A stretch of DNA of 64,000 nucleotides from Streptomyces sp. SCL15-4. Its GTDB lineage: Bacteria; Actinomycetota; Actinomycetes; Streptomycetales; Streptomycetaceae. Both the position numbers and the translations under genes were made by a program. The notes below the pieces were generated by a model that did no database searches, was not told the DNA's origin, and saw only the letters and a program-made list of their open reading frames with translations. Shown here one piece after another: positions 45,689-55,379 of this stretch (its first letter is position 1; the number at the start of each line of letters is the position of its first letter). The stretch covers positions 4,588,001 through 4,652,000 of the forward strand of contig NZ_JAOBTQ010000001.1 in assembly GCF_033366695.1 (NCBI RefSeq), in the 5' to 3' direction.

Positions 45689-46768
45689 TCAGGCGTCCGG
45701 TCGTACAACGCCCAGGATCGGCATCGAGCCGGCGCCCGCCTCCGTCACCGTACGGCCGGGGCGCGGGGCGTGGATGATCGTCCCGTCGCCGATGTACAGC
45801 GCCACGTGGCTGGCGTCGTCGAAGTAGATGACGAGGTCGCCGGGGCGCATGTCCTCGACGTCCACGTGCGGCAGCTGCCGCCACTGCTCCTGCGAGGTGC
45901 GCGGCACGGGATGCCCGGCCGCCGCCCAGGCCTGCGAGGTCAGGCCCGAGCAGTCGTAGGAGTCCGGGCCCTCGGCGCCCCACACGTACGGCTTGCCGAG
46001 CTGCGCGGTGGCGTACGCCACGGCCTTCTCGCCCGGCGCGGAGGCCTTGTCGTGGGCGTCCTTGAGGACACCGGTGTCCAGCCAGGCGGTCTGCGCCTTC
46101 TTCGCGGCCTCCCGCTCCAGCTGGGCCAGCCGCTCCTTCTCCTTCTTCTCCAGCCGGGACTCGAGCTTCTCCGCCGCGTCGATCTGCTCCTCGATCTCCT
46201 TCTTGGCGGCGGCCTTGGCCTTGCGGTTGCCCTCCAGCCGCTTCCACTGCGCGGCGGCGTCGTCGGCGTACGCCCGCAACTCCTTCTGGGCGCGGGACAT
46301 CTCGGCCATCAGCCCGGTCGCCGCCCGCTGGCCCTGGAGCACCCGGCCGGCGCCGTCCAGGAACCGGCCCGGGTCGTCGGTGAGCAGGAACTGGGCGGTG
46401 GAGGAAAGGCCGTTGGTGCGGTACTGGTCCCGGGCCGCCGCGCCCGCCCGGTCCTTCAGCCCGTCCAGCCGCCGCTGCCCCTGGTCGATCTTCCGGGTCA
46501 GCTCCGCGATCTCGGCGGACTGCTTCTTCGCCTTCTCCTCGGCCGCGTTGTAGGCGTCGGTGGCCACGGCCGCGTCGTGGTAGAGCTTGTCCAGCTTGGC
46601 GCGGACCTCTTCAAGGTCCTTGTCCGGTACGGGAGTCACCGCAGGCGTGGGTGTGGGTGCGGGTATGGGCGCCGGGGCCGCGAACGCCGTGCCCGGTGCC
46701 GCGAGGACGGTCACCGCGCAGACCACGGTCAGAGCGGCCGTGAGCAGGCCGCGCTTGCCCGAACCCAT
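45689..46768 (-). CDS. Secreted NlpC/P60 peptidoglycan endopeptidase
   Basis: A 359-residue cell wall hydrolase. It has a signal peptide (KRGLLTAALTVVCAVTVLA, then PGTAFAAP), a Pro/Thr linker and a long charged coiled coil at about 50-225 (EVRAKLDKLYHDAAVA to KKEKERLAQLEREAAKK). The C-terminal NlpC/P60 domain has the catalytic Cys in YDCSGLTSQAW and His in DDASHVALYIGDG. The third residue of the triad is probably the His of TIIHAPRPG. The layout matches RipA-like and DL-endopeptidases that cleave stem peptides during growth or sporulation. It stands alone; the ATG follows a long GGGGGAAAAGG ribosome site. Confidence 0.93.
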   Translation of the reverse strand: MGSGKRGLLTAALTVVCAVTVLAAPGTAFAAPAPIPAPTPTPAVTPVPDKDLEEVRAKLDKLYHDAAVATDAYNAAEEKAKKQSAEIAELTRKIDQGQRRLDGLKDRAGAAARDQYRTNGLSSTAQFLLTDDPGRFLDGAGRVLQGQRAATGLMAEMSRAQKELRAYADDAAAQWKRLEGNRKAKAAAKKEIEEQIDAAEKLESRLEKKEKERLAQLEREAAKKAQTAWLDTGVLKDAHDKASAPGEKAVAYATAQLGKPYVWGAEGPDSYDCSGLTSQAWAAAGHPVPRTSQEQWRQLPHVDVEDMRPGDLVIYFDDASHVALYIGDGTIIHAPRPGRTVTEAGAGSMPILGVVRPDA

Positions 46769-46968
46769 ACCTTTTCCCCCAAACTGATTTACCGTCAGTA
46801 ACTTACGGTCGTCTGAGGGATCGTGCCACGGTCGCGCGCAAAGCGACAGAGGTCGTCGGAGACCGGACACCCCCGCCGGCCGCCGCGTACGACGATCACC
46901 TCGCCCCCTGTGACGAACGGGACGCGGCAAGCGTTCCCCCCCGCCCGTGTGACCGGATCGGCGGACGG

Positions 46969-47796
46969 TCAGCCCACCGGCGCCAACGCCGCCCAGGCCA
47001 CCGTGACTTCGCCCTGCCGCCAGCGCGCCGGGGCGTCCGTCACCGGCCAGTCGGCGGTCAGGTCCCGCACCGCGCGCACCCAGCGCTGCCGGGCGCCGTA
47101 GGCGGCGTAGGGCGCGGCGGCGGCCCAGGCGCGGTCGAAGTCGCGCAGGAAGGCGTGCACCGGCTCGCCCGGGACGTTGCGGTGGATCAGCGCCTTCGGC
47201 AGGCGCTCGGCGAGGTCGGACGGGCGTTCCAGGGAGCCCAGCCGGGTGGCGAAGGTGACCGTGCGCGGGCCCTCCGGGCCGAGCGCCACCCACACGTGCC
47301 GGCGGCCGATCTCGTCGCAGGTGCCCTCCACCAGCAGCCCGTCCGGCGCGAGCCGCGCGCACAGCTGCCGCCACACCGGGGCGACCTCCGCCTCGTCGTA
47401 CTGCCGCAGCACGTTCGCCGCGCGGATCAGCACCGGGCGCCCGGGGACCGGCAGCTCGAAGCCGCCGTGCCGGAAGACCAGGCCCTCCCGCTCGTACGGC
47501 CGGGCCGCCGCGACCCGGGCCGGTTCGATCTCGACGCCGACGACGTGGGTGCCGGGCGCGGCCGCGCGCAGCCGGGCCAGCAGCTCCACGGCGGTCCAGG
47601 GCGCGGCGCCGTATCCCAGGTCGACGGCCAGGGGGTCGCTCGCGCGGCGCAGCGCGGCACCGTGCGCGGCCGCGATCCAGCGGTCCATGCGGCGCAGCCG
47701 GTTGGGATGGGTGGTCCCGCGCGTCACCGTGCCCACGACCGGGCGCCCGTTCGAGCGCAGCCGGGAGTGGGGGAGGGGGGCTGCGGGGGCTCTCAT
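46969..47796 (-). CDS. Class I SAM-dependent methyltransferase
   Basis: A 275-residue protein. The SAM-binding region is [20 protein letters not shown] (Asp-Leu-Gly-x-Gly), followed by the acidic strand end [17 protein letters not shown]. The N-terminal 40 residues are basic ([16 protein letters not shown]). The substrate is unknown. It lies divergent from mshA with a 184-base shared gap, an arrangement I recall as conserved in Streptomyces, though no link with mycothiol synthesis is known. Confidence 0.83.
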   Translation of the reverse strand: MRAPAAPLPHSRLRSNGRPVVGTVTRGTTHPNRLRRMDRWIAAAHGAALRRASDPLAVDLGYGAAPWTAVELLARLRAAAPGTHVVGVEIEPARVAAARPYEREGLVFRHGGFELPVPGRPVLIRAANVLRQYDEAEVAPVWRQLCARLAPDGLLVEGTCDEIGRRHVWVALGPEGPRTVTFATRLGSLERPSDLAERLPKALIHRNVPGEPVHAFLRDFDRAWAAAAPYAAYGARQRWVRAVRDLTADWPVTDAPARWRQGEVTVAWAALAPVG

Positions 47797-47980
47797 GGAT
47801 ACGAGGGTAATAGGGGCGCGCGTCTCGACCGGCGGCATATCGAACAGTTGCCCGACTACAGGTAATGATTCGGCAAAGCCGCTTGATCGGGAAATGGCAG
47901 GGCACTCGCCCGCTGTTGGATCCCCAGGAAGGGCGCGCTGGGCCCTTCCACGGCATGCCCGCACCAAGGAGGTCCGCCAC

Positions 47981-49315
47981 GTGAGCCAGTACGTCAGCAG
48001 GCTCGGGCGACGCTCCCCGTCGGCCTCCCGGCTCCGGCTCTCCCGCAGACCCCGGCGGGTCGCCATGCTCTCCGTGCACACCTCCCCGCTCCACCAGCCC
48101 GGCACCGGCGACGCGGGCGGCATGAACGTCTACATCGTGGAGCTGGCCCAGCGGCTCGCCGAGATCGACATCGAGGTCGAGATCTTCACCCGGGCCACGA
48201 CCGGCGGCCTGCCCTCCGCCGTCGAGCTGGCCCCCGGCGTCCTCGTCCGGCACGTCGACGCGGGCCCCTACGAGGGCCTGGCCAAGGAAGACCTCCCCGC
48301 CCAGCTGTGCGCCTTCACCCACGGCGTGATGCAGGCGTGGGCCGGCCACCGTCCCGGCCACTACGACCTCGTCCACTCCCACTACTGGCTCTCCGGGCAC
48401 GTCGGCTGGCTCGCCGCCCAGCGCTGGGGCGTGCCCCTCGTGCACGCCATGCACACCATGGCCAAGGTCAAGAACGCCAACCTGGCCGAGGGCGACACTC
48501 CCGAGCCCGCCGCCCGCGTCATCGGCGAGACCCAGATCGTGTCCGCCGCCGACCGCCTCATCGCCAACACCGTCGAAGAGGCCGGCGAACTGGTGCGGCA
48601 CTACGCCGCCGACCCCGCGAAGGTCGCCGTGGTCCACCCCGGCGTCAACCTCGACCGCTTCCGCGCCGCCGACGGCCGCGCCGCCGCCCGCGCCCGCCTC
48701 GGACTGCCGCAGGACGCCCTGATCCCGCTCTTCGCCGGCCGCATACAGCCGCTGAAGGCGCCGGACGTCCTGCTGCGCGCCGTGGCCGTGCTGCTGGAGC
48801 GGCGCCCCGAGCTGCGCTCCCGCCTGGTCGTCCCGGTCGTCGGCGGCCCCAGCGGCAGCGGGCTCGCCAAGCCGGAGGGGTTGCAGAAGCTCGCGGCCCG
48901 GCTGGGCATCGCGGACGTGGTGCGGTTCCGGCCGCCGGTCGGGCAGGAGCAGCTGGCCGACTGGTTCCGGGCCGCGTCCGTGCTCGTCATGCCGTCGCAC
49001 AGCGAGTCCTTCGGCCTGGTCGCCATCGAGGCGCAGGCGACCGGCACCCCGGTGCTCGCGGCCTCGGTCGGCGGCCTGCCGGTGGCCGTGCGCGACGGCG
49101 AGACCGGCTTCCTCGTCCAGGGCCACGACCCGGCCGACTACGCCCGTGTGCTGGGCCGCTTCGCCGACCACCCGGACCTCGCGGCCCGCATGGGCCGGGC
49201 CGCCGCCCGGCACGCCCAGTCCTTCGGCTGGGACACGGCCGCCGCCGCCACCGCCGACGTCTACACGGCCGCGACCCAGTCCCACCGCCGTCGCGTACGC
49301 TCCCACCATGGGTGA
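47981..49315 (+). CDS. mshA: MshA, D-inositol-3-phosphate glycosyltransferase
   Basis: MshA joins GlcNAc from UDP-GlcNAc to 1-L-myo-inositol 1-phosphate, the first committed step of mycothiol synthesis. The 444-residue GT-B protein has the family start [20 protein letters not shown], then [34 protein letters not shown] and the nucleotide-sugar site [20 protein letters not shown]. The GTG at 47981 is chosen because AAGGAGG lies eight bases upstream. The stop overlaps the ATG of the YbjN-domain gene. mshD lies 40 kb away at 7485-8411. Confidence 0.95.
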   Translation: MSQYVSRLGRRSPSASRLRLSRRPRRVAMLSVHTSPLHQPGTGDAGGMNVYIVELAQRLAEIDIEVEIFTRATTGGLPSAVELAPGVLVRHVDAGPYEGLAKEDLPAQLCAFTHGVMQAWAGHRPGHYDLVHSHYWLSGHVGWLAAQRWGVPLVHAMHTMAKVKNANLAEGDTPEPAARVIGETQIVSAADRLIANTVEEAGELVRHYAADPAKVAVVHPGVNLDRFRAADGRAAARARLGLPQDALIPLFAGRIQPLKAPDVLLRAVAVLLERRPELRSRLVVPVVGGPSGSGLAKPEGLQKLAARLGIADVVRFRPPVGQEQLADWFRAASVLVMPSHSESFGLVAIEAQATGTPVLAASVGGLPVAVRDGETGFLVQGHDPADYARVLGRFADHPDLAARMGRAAARHAQSFGWDTAAAATADVYTAATQSHRRRVRSHHG

Positions 49316-49808
49316 TGTCGAGCAGGCCGGGCAGGTCCTGGAGGCCGTCTTCAAGGACGCGGAGCTGGAGTGGGAGCGCCCCGCACCCGGGAACTACGTG
49401 GTCAAGCTCCCCGGCACGCGCAAGCTCTCCACGACGGTCTCCTTCCTCGTCGGCCGCCACTCGCTGTCGCTGAACGCCTTCGTCATCCGCCATCCCGACG
49501 AGAACGAGTCCGGCGTCCACCGCTGGCTGCTGGAGCGCAACCTCAAGCTGTACGGCGTGAGTTACGCCGTGGACCGCCTCGGCGACGTCTACGTCACCGC
49601 CCGTCTCCCGCTCGCCTCCGTCACCCCGGACGGGGTCGACCGCCTCCTCGGCCAGATCCTGGAAGCGGCCGACGGCGCCTTCAACACCCTGCTGGAGCTG
49701 GGCTTCGCCTCCTCGATCCGCAAGGAGTACGCCTGGCGCGTGGCCCGCGGCGAGTCCACCAGGAACCTGGAGGCGTTCACGCACCTGATCGAACGCCCGG
49801 CGGACTGA
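49308..49808 (+). CDS. YbjN domain-containing protein
   Basis: A 166-residue acidic protein of the YbjN/TY3-chaperone-like family. It begins [20 protein letters not shown] and has the central [20 protein letters not shown] and [20 protein letters not shown]. The start lies within the last codons of mshA (eight-base overlap), a coupling I recall as constant in Streptomyces. The molecular function is unknown; type III-secretion-chaperone-like folds suggest a protein-binding role. Confidence 0.87.
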   Translation: MGDVEQAGQVLEAVFKDAELEWERPAPGNYVVKLPGTRKLSTTVSFLVGRHSLSLNAFVIRHPDENESGVHRWLLERNLKLYGVSYAVDRLGDVYVTARLPLASVTPDGVDRLLGQILEAADGAFNTLLELGFASSIRKEYAWRVARGESTRNLEAFTHLIERPAD

Positions 49809-49898
49809 CGCGGGCCGCCCGCGGAGCCGGGACGGCTCCGGCCAAAGACCCTTCGGCGGGCCCGGCCGGGGGTCCTGGGACGGCTCCGGCCGGAGACT

Positions 49899-50495
49899 CT
49901 AGGACGGGTCCGGCCGCGGGGTCTCGGTCGCGGTGGCGTGGTCGAGTTCGTCGGCGAACGCCCGCAGGGCATCGGCCAGTTCCTTCTTGGTCGGCAACTG
50001 GCCGACCTTCCTGTCCAGCTCCGTGACGCGCCGGTTCAGCTCCTCCAGGCTCGCCGTGCCGGTGGGCTCGTCCGTGGGGCCGGTGCCGCCGTCGGCGCCC
50101 GCGTTGCCGCTTCCGTCGCTGCTGCCTCCGTCGACGAGACCGCCGGTGCTGCCGGAGCCGGCGACGGAACCCTCCTCCGGGTCGCCGCCGGACGTGCCAC
50201 CGCCGTCGGACGTGCCGCCGGAGAACAAGCCGCCGTCGGTCGACGTGCCGCCGGAGGATATGACCCCGTCGGACGTGCCCCCGGTGCCGGAGTCCGGCGG
50301 GACGGTGGCCGCGACGCCGCGGCCCTGACGCGGAGCGTCGTCCGAGGGGGCCGCGAGCGCCACGCCGACGCCGGCGGCGATCAGCACCGCGGCGCCCGCC
50401 ACGGCGAGAGAGAGGCGCCGGAGCGGCACCGCGCGGGCGCGGACGGAAGGGTCGCCGGAGGTCTGTGTGTCCCGTGCTTCAGGTGTGTCAGCCAT
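49899..50495 (-). CDS. Single-pass membrane protein with Gly/Ser/Asp-rich stalk
   Basis: A 198-residue protein. A cytoplasmic N terminus (about 1-27) precedes one helix (LSLAVAGAAVLIAAGVGVAL). Then comes an extracellular low-complexity stretch of about 95 residues rich in Gly, Ser, Thr and Asp (GGTSDGG and SSDGSG repeats). The end is a predicted coiled coil (SLEELNRRVTELDRKVGQL, then ELADALRAFADEL). No catalytic motif is seen. It may be a wall-spanning tether or a structural protein. Confidence 0.72.
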   Translation of the reverse strand: MADTPEARDTQTSGDPSVRARAVPLRRLSLAVAGAAVLIAAGVGVALAAPSDDAPRQGRGVAATVPPDSGTGGTSDGVISSGGTSTDGGLFSGGTSDGGGTSGGDPEEGSVAGSGSTGGLVDGGSSDGSGNAGADGGTGPTDEPTGTASLEELNRRVTELDRKVGQLPTKKELADALRAFADELDHATATETPRPDPS

Positions 50496-50575
50496 GCGGG
50501 GAGGCTAACCAGTGGTGATCGGCGGACGGGCGGCTTCCGCCGATCCCCTCGCACGCCGCCGCGCCTCCACGGAAC

Positions 50576-51376
50576 TCAGCGGGCGCTGTCGCGGTAGCGG
50601 CCCGGCGTGACGCCGACCAGCTTCCTGAAGTGCCGGGTGAGATGGGCCTGGTCGTAGAACCCGGCGGCCGACGCGACCTCGCCCGGCGGCACCCCGTCGA
50701 GCAGCAGCCGCCGGGCCCGCCCGATCCGCAGGGATGTCAGGTACTGGTGCGGAGCGATGCCGTACGCACCGCTGAACGCCCGTACCAGGTGCGCCGAATG
50801 GGCGTGCAGCGACCGCGCGGCCTCTTCCAGGGAGAGACCGTCGACCACTCGCGCGTCCAGCAACTCCCGCAGCGCACGGGCGAGTACCGGGTCCGGGAAC
50901 CGGCGCGGCGCACCGGCGCGCGGCCGCAGATGGAGGCGCAGCCGTTCCGCGACCAGCGTCAGCCTGCTCTCCGCCTCCAGCTCGTCACCGGGCCGGGCGA
51001 GGGCGGAGTGCAGCCGGGCGACGCGCACGCGGAGGACGGGGTCCCGGAGATCGGGGGAGTCCACGGCCGGACCGATCAGCTCCTCGCCGAGCCGGCCGGC
51101 GTCGAGGTACACGACCCGCTTGCGGAAGCCTCCCGGCGTGGCGGGGGAACCGTTGTGCGGCACGTGCGGCGGCAGCAGCGACACGGTGTCGTGCGGGGTG
51201 CCGTGCTCGTGCCGGTCGAGGTCGTACCGTACGGCGCCGTCGTCCACGATCAGCAGCGTCCACGCGTCGTGGACGTGCATCGGATAGGCGTACTCGGTGA
51301 AGCGCGCGTGGAAGACCTCGGTGACGCCCGGCACCACGGGGCGCCACGCGGTGACGAGTTCCTGCCCGGCGGCCAT
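50576..51376 (-). CDS. AraC-family regulator
   Basis: A 266-residue activator-type regulator. Residues about 1-130 are a cupin-like sensor domain (FTEYAYPMHVHDAWTLLIVD), and 165-262 the two helix-turn-helix motifs of AraC/XylS (LSLEEAARSLHAHSAHLVRA, then PPGEVASAAGFYDQAHLTR and HFRKLVGVTPGRYR). It is transcribed away from a DUF2000 gene across a 49-base gap, so the two probably share a control region and the DUF2000 gene is the likely target. Confidence 0.9.
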   Translation of the reverse strand: MAAGQELVTAWRPVVPGVTEVFHARFTEYAYPMHVHDAWTLLIVDDGAVRYDLDRHEHGTPHDTVSLLPPHVPHNGSPATPGGFRKRVVYLDAGRLGEELIGPAVDSPDLRDPVLRVRVARLHSALARPGDELEAESRLTLVAERLRLHLRPRAGAPRRFPDPVLARALRELLDARVVDGLSLEEAARSLHAHSAHLVRAFSGAYGIAPHQYLTSLRIGRARRLLLDGVPPGEVASAAGFYDQAHLTRHFRKLVGVTPGRYRDSAR

Positions 51377-51425
51377 GCAAAAAACGTACAAGACCCGGCC
51401 GTGCCCCGGAGGAGAGTCTCGGTCC

Positions 51426-51851
51426 ATGAACACCGAACCCGTCCGCTTCGATACGAAGATCGCCGTACTGCTGCGCGAGGACCTGGAGTCCTGGCAGCGT
51501 CTGAACGTCACCGCATTCCTGGTCAGCGGCCTGGGCACCGAGGCCCCCGAGGTGATCGGGGAGCCGTACGAGGACGCGGACGCCGTGCCGTACCTGCCGA
51601 TGTTCCGCCAACCGGTGCTGGTCTTCGAGGGCACGAAGGAGATCCTGAAGGCGGCCCACGGCAGGGCGCTGGCCCGCGCCCTGCCGCGCGCGGTGTTCAC
51701 CTCGGACCTGTTCGCCACGGGCCACGACCGCGACAACCGCGCGGCGGTCCGGGCCGTCCCGACGGACGGCCTGGACCTGGTGGGGCTGGCGGTGTACGGC
51801 CCGAAGAACGCCGTGGACAAGGTCCTCAAGGGCGCGCGGATGCACCCGTGA
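51426..51851 (+). CDS. DUF2000 family protein
   Basis: A 141-residue protein of the DUF2000 family, related in fold to peptidyl-tRNA hydrolase 2. The segments FDTKIAVLLREDLESWQRLN and MFRQPVLVFEGTKEIL, and the Ala-Arg-rich middle, fit the family. Members are often found beside AraC or Lrp regulators; here an AraC gene lies divergent. No enzymatic activity is established. Confidence 0.85.
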   Translation: MNTEPVRFDTKIAVLLREDLESWQRLNVTAFLVSGLGTEAPEVIGEPYEDADAVPYLPMFRQPVLVFEGTKEILKAAHGRALARALPRAVFTSDLFATGHDRDNRAAVRAVPTDGLDLVGLAVYGPKNAVDKVLKGARMHP

Positions 51852-51857
51852 GCGCGT

Positions 51858-52331
51858 TCAGCCGAACATGCCGGGCACGTAGTCGCCGGCCGGCTGCTCG
51901 ACGATGACGTTCGCCCGGTTGTAGGCGTTGATCAGCGCGATGAGCGCCACCAGGGCGCCGAGCTGCTCCTCGTCGTAGTGCCGGGCGGCGTTCGCCCAGA
52001 CCGCGTCCGGTACCCCGCCCGCGCCGTCCGCGATCCGGGTGCCCTGCTCCGTCAGCTCCAGCGCGGCCCGCTCGGCCTCGGTGAAGACGGTGGCCTCCCG
52101 CCAGACCGCGACCAGGTGCAGCCGGGTCGCGCTCTCTCCGGCCGCCGCCGCGTCCTTGGTGTGCATGTCGGTGCAGAACCCGCAGCCGTTGATCTGGCTG
52201 GCGCGGATCTTCACCAGCTCCTGCGTGGCGGCCGGCAGCGAGGTCTCCGCGAGCGCCTGGCCGACGGCGTTGAAGTGCCGCAGGGCCTTGCCGATGACCG
52301 GGTTGGCGAAGAGGTTGAGGCGAGCGTCCAT
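51858..52331 (-). CDS. AhpD-like carboxymuconolactone decarboxylase family protein
   Basis: A 157-residue helical protein of the CMD/AhpD family. The catalytic Cys pair and His of peroxidase-like members are in INGCGFCTDMHTKDA (CxxC followed by H three residues on). Members act as alkylhydroperoxidases using the Cys pair. It converges with the DUF2000 gene seven bases away and is encoded by a single gene. The substrate and electron donor (possibly mycothiol or lipoyl systems) are not known. Confidence 0.9.
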   Translation of the reverse strand: MDARLNLFANPVIGKALRHFNAVGQALAETSLPAATQELVKIRASQINGCGFCTDMHTKDAAAAGESATRLHLVAVWREATVFTEAERAALELTEQGTRIADGAGGVPDAVWANAARHYDEEQLGALVALIALINAYNRANVIVEQPAGDYVPGMFG

Positions 52332-52432
52332 GGTGTCTCCTGGTGGGGTACGGCTGCTTCCACCTCACTGACAGCCGCGGGCGCGGGGATGTGACACGCA
52401 CGGATGTGACCTGCGTCTCGGCGGCGGCACGC

Positions 52433-53686
52433 TCAGGCCGTACGGACCTCCGTCCCCGTCTCCACCGGTACCGGCGCGGGGGCCGGCCGCTCCGGGGGCA
52501 GCCGGCGCATCAGGACGCCGTACCCGAGTCCCGCCGCCGTGCCCACCACCGCGCACAGGCCCCACAGCCAGCCCGCGCCGAGGCGGTCGATGACCGCGCC
52601 GGACATCAGCGGGGCGACCAGCGCGGCGACGGACCAGGACAAGGTGTAGACGCCCTGGTAGCGCCCACGGCCGTGCACCGGCGAGAGCCGGACCACCAGA
52701 CCGGTCTGGACCGGGGCGCTGACGATCTCGGCCAGGGTCCACACGCACACGGTCAGCATGAAGACGCCGACCGACCCGGCGAAGGCGGTCAGCCCGAAGC
52801 CGTACCCGGCGAGCAGCGAGGAGACCACCAGCAGGCTGCGCGGGTCCCGGTGTTCGACGAACCGGGTGACGGGGATCTGGAGGGCGACGATCAGGACGCC
52901 GTTGACGGCGATGGCCAGGCCGTAGTCGACGGGGGAGAACCCGGCCCGGCCCATGGCCACGGGCAGTCCGACCGAGCCCTGCTGGAAGACCAGCGCGACG
53001 AGGAAGGACAGCCCCACCACGGCCATGTACCGCCCGTCGCGCAGCACCGCGCCGAGACCGACCTCCGCCTCCTCCCGCCGGGCGGCGGGCGCGGGCCGCG
53101 ACTCGGGCACCTTCGCGAACACGACGACCGCGCAGGCCAGGGTCATCCCGGCCTCGATCAGGAACCCGGCGCGATAGCTGATCTCGGCGATGAACCCGGC
53201 GGCCATGGAGGAGACGGCGAACCCGAGGTTGATCGCCCAGTAGTTCAGCGAGAAGGCGCGCACCCGGTCCTCGGGGCGCACGATGTCGGCCAGCATCGCC
53301 TGGACGGCCGGCCGGGAGGCGTTGGAGGCCATGCCGACGAGGAAGGCGACGGCGGCGATGGCCACCGGGCCGGTCATGAAGCCGAGCAGGGCCACGGAGC
53401 CGGCGGTGGCGCTCTGCGCGATCAGCAGCGTGGGCCGCCGTCCCAGCCGGTCGGCCATCACCCCGCCGGCCAGCGAGGACACGACCCCGCCGAGCCCGTG
53501 CAGCGAGGCGACGAGACCGGCGTACGAGGCGGAGTAGCCGCGGTCGAGCGTGAGGTACAGCGCCATGAAGGTGGCCACGAAGCCGCCGAGCCGGTTGACG
53601 AGCGTGCTCGTCCACAGCCACCAGAACTCGCGCGGCAGCCCGGAGACGGACTCCCGGACGGCACGTCTGACACGGGCTGACGACAT
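52433..53686 (-). CDS. MFS drug/metabolite exporter
   Basis: A 417-residue major facilitator permease with about 12 hydrophobic segments. The family loop is seen in VMADRLGRRPTLLIAQ (motif A, DRxGRR), and motif C-like glycines lie further on. It most resembles the DHA-type exporters (YGLAIAVNGVLIVALQIPVT). The substrate is unknown. It is transcribed away from gpmA. Confidence 0.9.
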   Translation of the reverse strand: MSSARVRRAVRESVSGLPREFWWLWTSTLVNRLGGFVATFMALYLTLDRGYSASYAGLVASLHGLGGVVSSLAGGVMADRLGRRPTLLIAQSATAGSVALLGFMTGPVAIAAVAFLVGMASNASRPAVQAMLADIVRPEDRVRAFSLNYWAINLGFAVSSMAAGFIAEISYRAGFLIEAGMTLACAVVVFAKVPESRPAPAARREEAEVGLGAVLRDGRYMAVVGLSFLVALVFQQGSVGLPVAMGRAGFSPVDYGLAIAVNGVLIVALQIPVTRFVEHRDPRSLLVVSSLLAGYGFGLTAFAGSVGVFMLTVCVWTLAEIVSAPVQTGLVVRLSPVHGRGRYQGVYTLSWSVAALVAPLMSGAVIDRLGAGWLWGLCAVVGTAAGLGYGVLMRRLPPERPAPAPVPVETGTEVRTA

Positions 53687-53846
53687 CGAGGTTCCCCCAA
53701 CGGCGGTAAGTGGCTCAAGCGGTGGTCATACCTTACGGAGGGGGTGGCCGGCGCCGCCATTCAATTAGCGGAACATGTCAATCGACGCGGGACGCCGGTG
53801 CACGCCCGCGTCCCGTCCCGGATTTTCCTTAGGTAGGCTCAGGACC

Positions 53847-54608
53847 ATGGCCGACGCACCGTACAAGCTGATCCTCCTCCGCCACGGCGAGAGCGAGTGG
53901 AACGCGAAGAACCTGTTCACCGGCTGGGTGGACGTGAACCTGAACGAGAAGGGCGAGAAGGAGGCAGTCCGCGGCGGCGAGCTTCTGAAGGACGCCGGTC
54001 TCCTGCCCGACGTGGTCCACACGTCCCTCCAGAAGCGCGCGATCCGCACGGCCCAGCTGGCGCTGGAGGCCGCGGACCGCCACTGGATCCCGGTACACCG
54101 CTCCTGGCGCCTGAACGAGCGCCACTACGGCGCCCTCCAGGGCAAGGACAAGGCGGCGACGCTCGCCGAGTTCGGCGAGGAGCAGTTCATGCTCTGGCGC
54201 CGCTCCTACGACACCCCGCCCCCGCCGCTGTCGGACGACTCCGAGTTCTCCCAGGCCCACGACCCGCGCTACGCGACGATCCCGCCGGAGCTGCGCCCGC
54301 GCACGGAGTGCCTGAAGGACGTCGTCGTCCGGATGCTCCCCTACTGGTACGACGCCATCGTCCCCGACCTCCTGACCGGCCGCACGGTCCTGGTCGCCGC
54401 CCACGGCAACAGCCTGCGCGCCCTGGTCAAGCACCTGGACGGCATCTCCGACGCCGACATCGCGGGCCTGAACATCCCGACGGGCATCCCGCTCGCCTAC
54501 GACCTGGACGCCGACTTCAACCCGGTCACCCCGGGCGGCACGTACCTGGACCCCGAGGCGGCCGCGGCGGCCATCGAGGCGGTCAAGAACCAGGGCAAGA
54601 AGAAGTAA
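53847..54608 (+). CDS. gpmA: 2,3-bisphosphoglycerate-dependent phosphoglycerate mutase
   Basis: A 253-residue glycolytic enzyme that interconverts 3- and 2-phosphoglycerate. The phosphohistidine motif [12 protein letters not shown], then [29 protein letters not shown] and the second catalytic histidine in [19 protein letters not shown] are complete. Its length is normal for dPGM. The ATG at 53847 sits eight bases after TAGGCT at 53833, so the mRNA is probably leaderless or nearly so. A strong terminator follows. Downstream of this housekeeping gene the sequence changes to lower G+C accessory DNA. Confidence 0.95.
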   Translation: MADAPYKLILLRHGESEWNAKNLFTGWVDVNLNEKGEKEAVRGGELLKDAGLLPDVVHTSLQKRAIRTAQLALEAADRHWIPVHRSWRLNERHYGALQGKDKAATLAEFGEEQFMLWRRSYDTPPPPLSDDSEFSQAHDPRYATIPPELRPRTECLKDVVVRMLPYWYDAIVPDLLTGRTVLVAAHGNSLRALVKHLDGISDADIAGLNIPTGIPLAYDLDADFNPVTPGGTYLDPEAAAAAIEAVKNQGKKK

Positions 54609-54618
54609 GCGCCTGCGA

Positions 54619-54665
54619 TCAAGCCCCCTGCCTGCGGGTTCTCCGCCGGGAGGGGGCTTTCTTTT
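54619..54665 (+). terminator. Terminator after gpmA
   Basis: AAGCCCCCT (from 54619) and the AGGGGGCTT beginning near 54650 form a stem with an inner GCGGG/CCGCC-type pairing, followed by TTCTTTT. It is a classic intrinsic terminator 11 bases after the gpmA stop. Confidence 0.85.
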
Positions 54666-54803
54666 GGCTTGGGCCGTTGCTGGGCCGTCATTTGGATATA
54701 AATCTCAAAGATTTTTTATGTCCGGCAGTGCGATGTTATCAGCTGGCGATCATCGCATTGGGACGGGACATCTGTCCCCGAGGGAACAAGAGGAGCGCAT
54801 CCG

Positions 54804-55244
54804 ATGCGTAACCGATTCTGGACAACCATGACCCTCGCGGCCATCGGCGTGACGTTAGTCAGCGCCGTTCGGGCAATGGCAAGTGAAAACACGGCGGCCG
54901 GCACCGTCCCCTGGTCCGTCGCGTTCGGAACGGCCTCCGCGGCAGGCAATCGATGGACCGAGCCCAGAAGCACCGGTTACAGCGAAGACCTGGTGCTCAG
55001 CGGCAAGCTCACCAACACCGGCGACGGCTGCTTCTCGTTGTGGGCGCAATACTGGCACGACTTCAGCGGAACCCCTGCCGCCAAGCAGGTCGAGATCTGT
55101 GGTCCCGGGACCGTCGACGTCAACGTGCGTCATCGTTACGACTACATGACGTCGGGGGAGATCACGATCTGTAAGGGCACAACGAACACCGCCGAATGCG
55201 GCCCATGGGTCGACGTGACGTGGTGGCCCATAGGTAGGGAATGA
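54804..55244 (+). CDS. Small secreted protein of unknown function
   Basis: A 146-residue exported protein. The signal peptide is MRNRFWTTMTLAAIGVTLVS, followed by AVRAMAS as the likely cleavage region. The mature part has four Cys (near 71, 99, 133 and 142 by count), many Trp and Tyr and a beta-rich look (LVLSGKLTNTGDGCFSLWAQ). It is not a known enzyme. AAGAGGAG precedes the ATG by eight bases. Residue 18 is a TTA codon, so translation may need the bldA tRNA. A small hairpin (TGCGATG at 54729 with CATCGCA at 54751) lies upstream. Base composition is below the chromosome norm. Confidence 0.75.
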   Translation: MRNRFWTTMTLAAIGVTLVSAVRAMASENTAAGTVPWSVAFGTASAAGNRWTEPRSTGYSEDLVLSGKLTNTGDGCFSLWAQYWHDFSGTPAAKQVEICGPGTVDVNVRHRYDYMTSGEITICKGTTNTAECGPWVDVTWWPIGRE

Positions 55245-55379
55245 TCCCGGAGTTCACTCCCCCTGGAAAAGTAATTTGTTGGGGAAAGAATGACTGCCTA
55301 GTACTACAGCCGGTTGTTCGTGGAAAGTGACGGTTTAGAGTTCTGGTCGCTGGATGGCGAGTCGGAAGCGCTGTGCGCC

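Noticed and set aside
46769-46968. ydaO (c-di-AMP) riboswitch before the cell wall hydrolase gene
   Set aside because: Streptomyces wall hydrolase genes often carry one, but only a small ACCGT/ACGGT dyad is seen here and the conserved riboswitch core is not recognisable in 200 bases.
46769-49354. Minus-strand frame upstream of the NlpC/P60 gene, opposite mshA
   Set aside because: It is in frame with the NlpC/P60 gene, but the true start has a strong ribosome site and signal peptide; the upstream part is antisense to mshA.
54729-54757. Possible tRNA or small RNA at the hairpin before the secreted protein gene
   Set aside because: There is only one short stem with no cloverleaf; no T-arm or acceptor pairing is seen.
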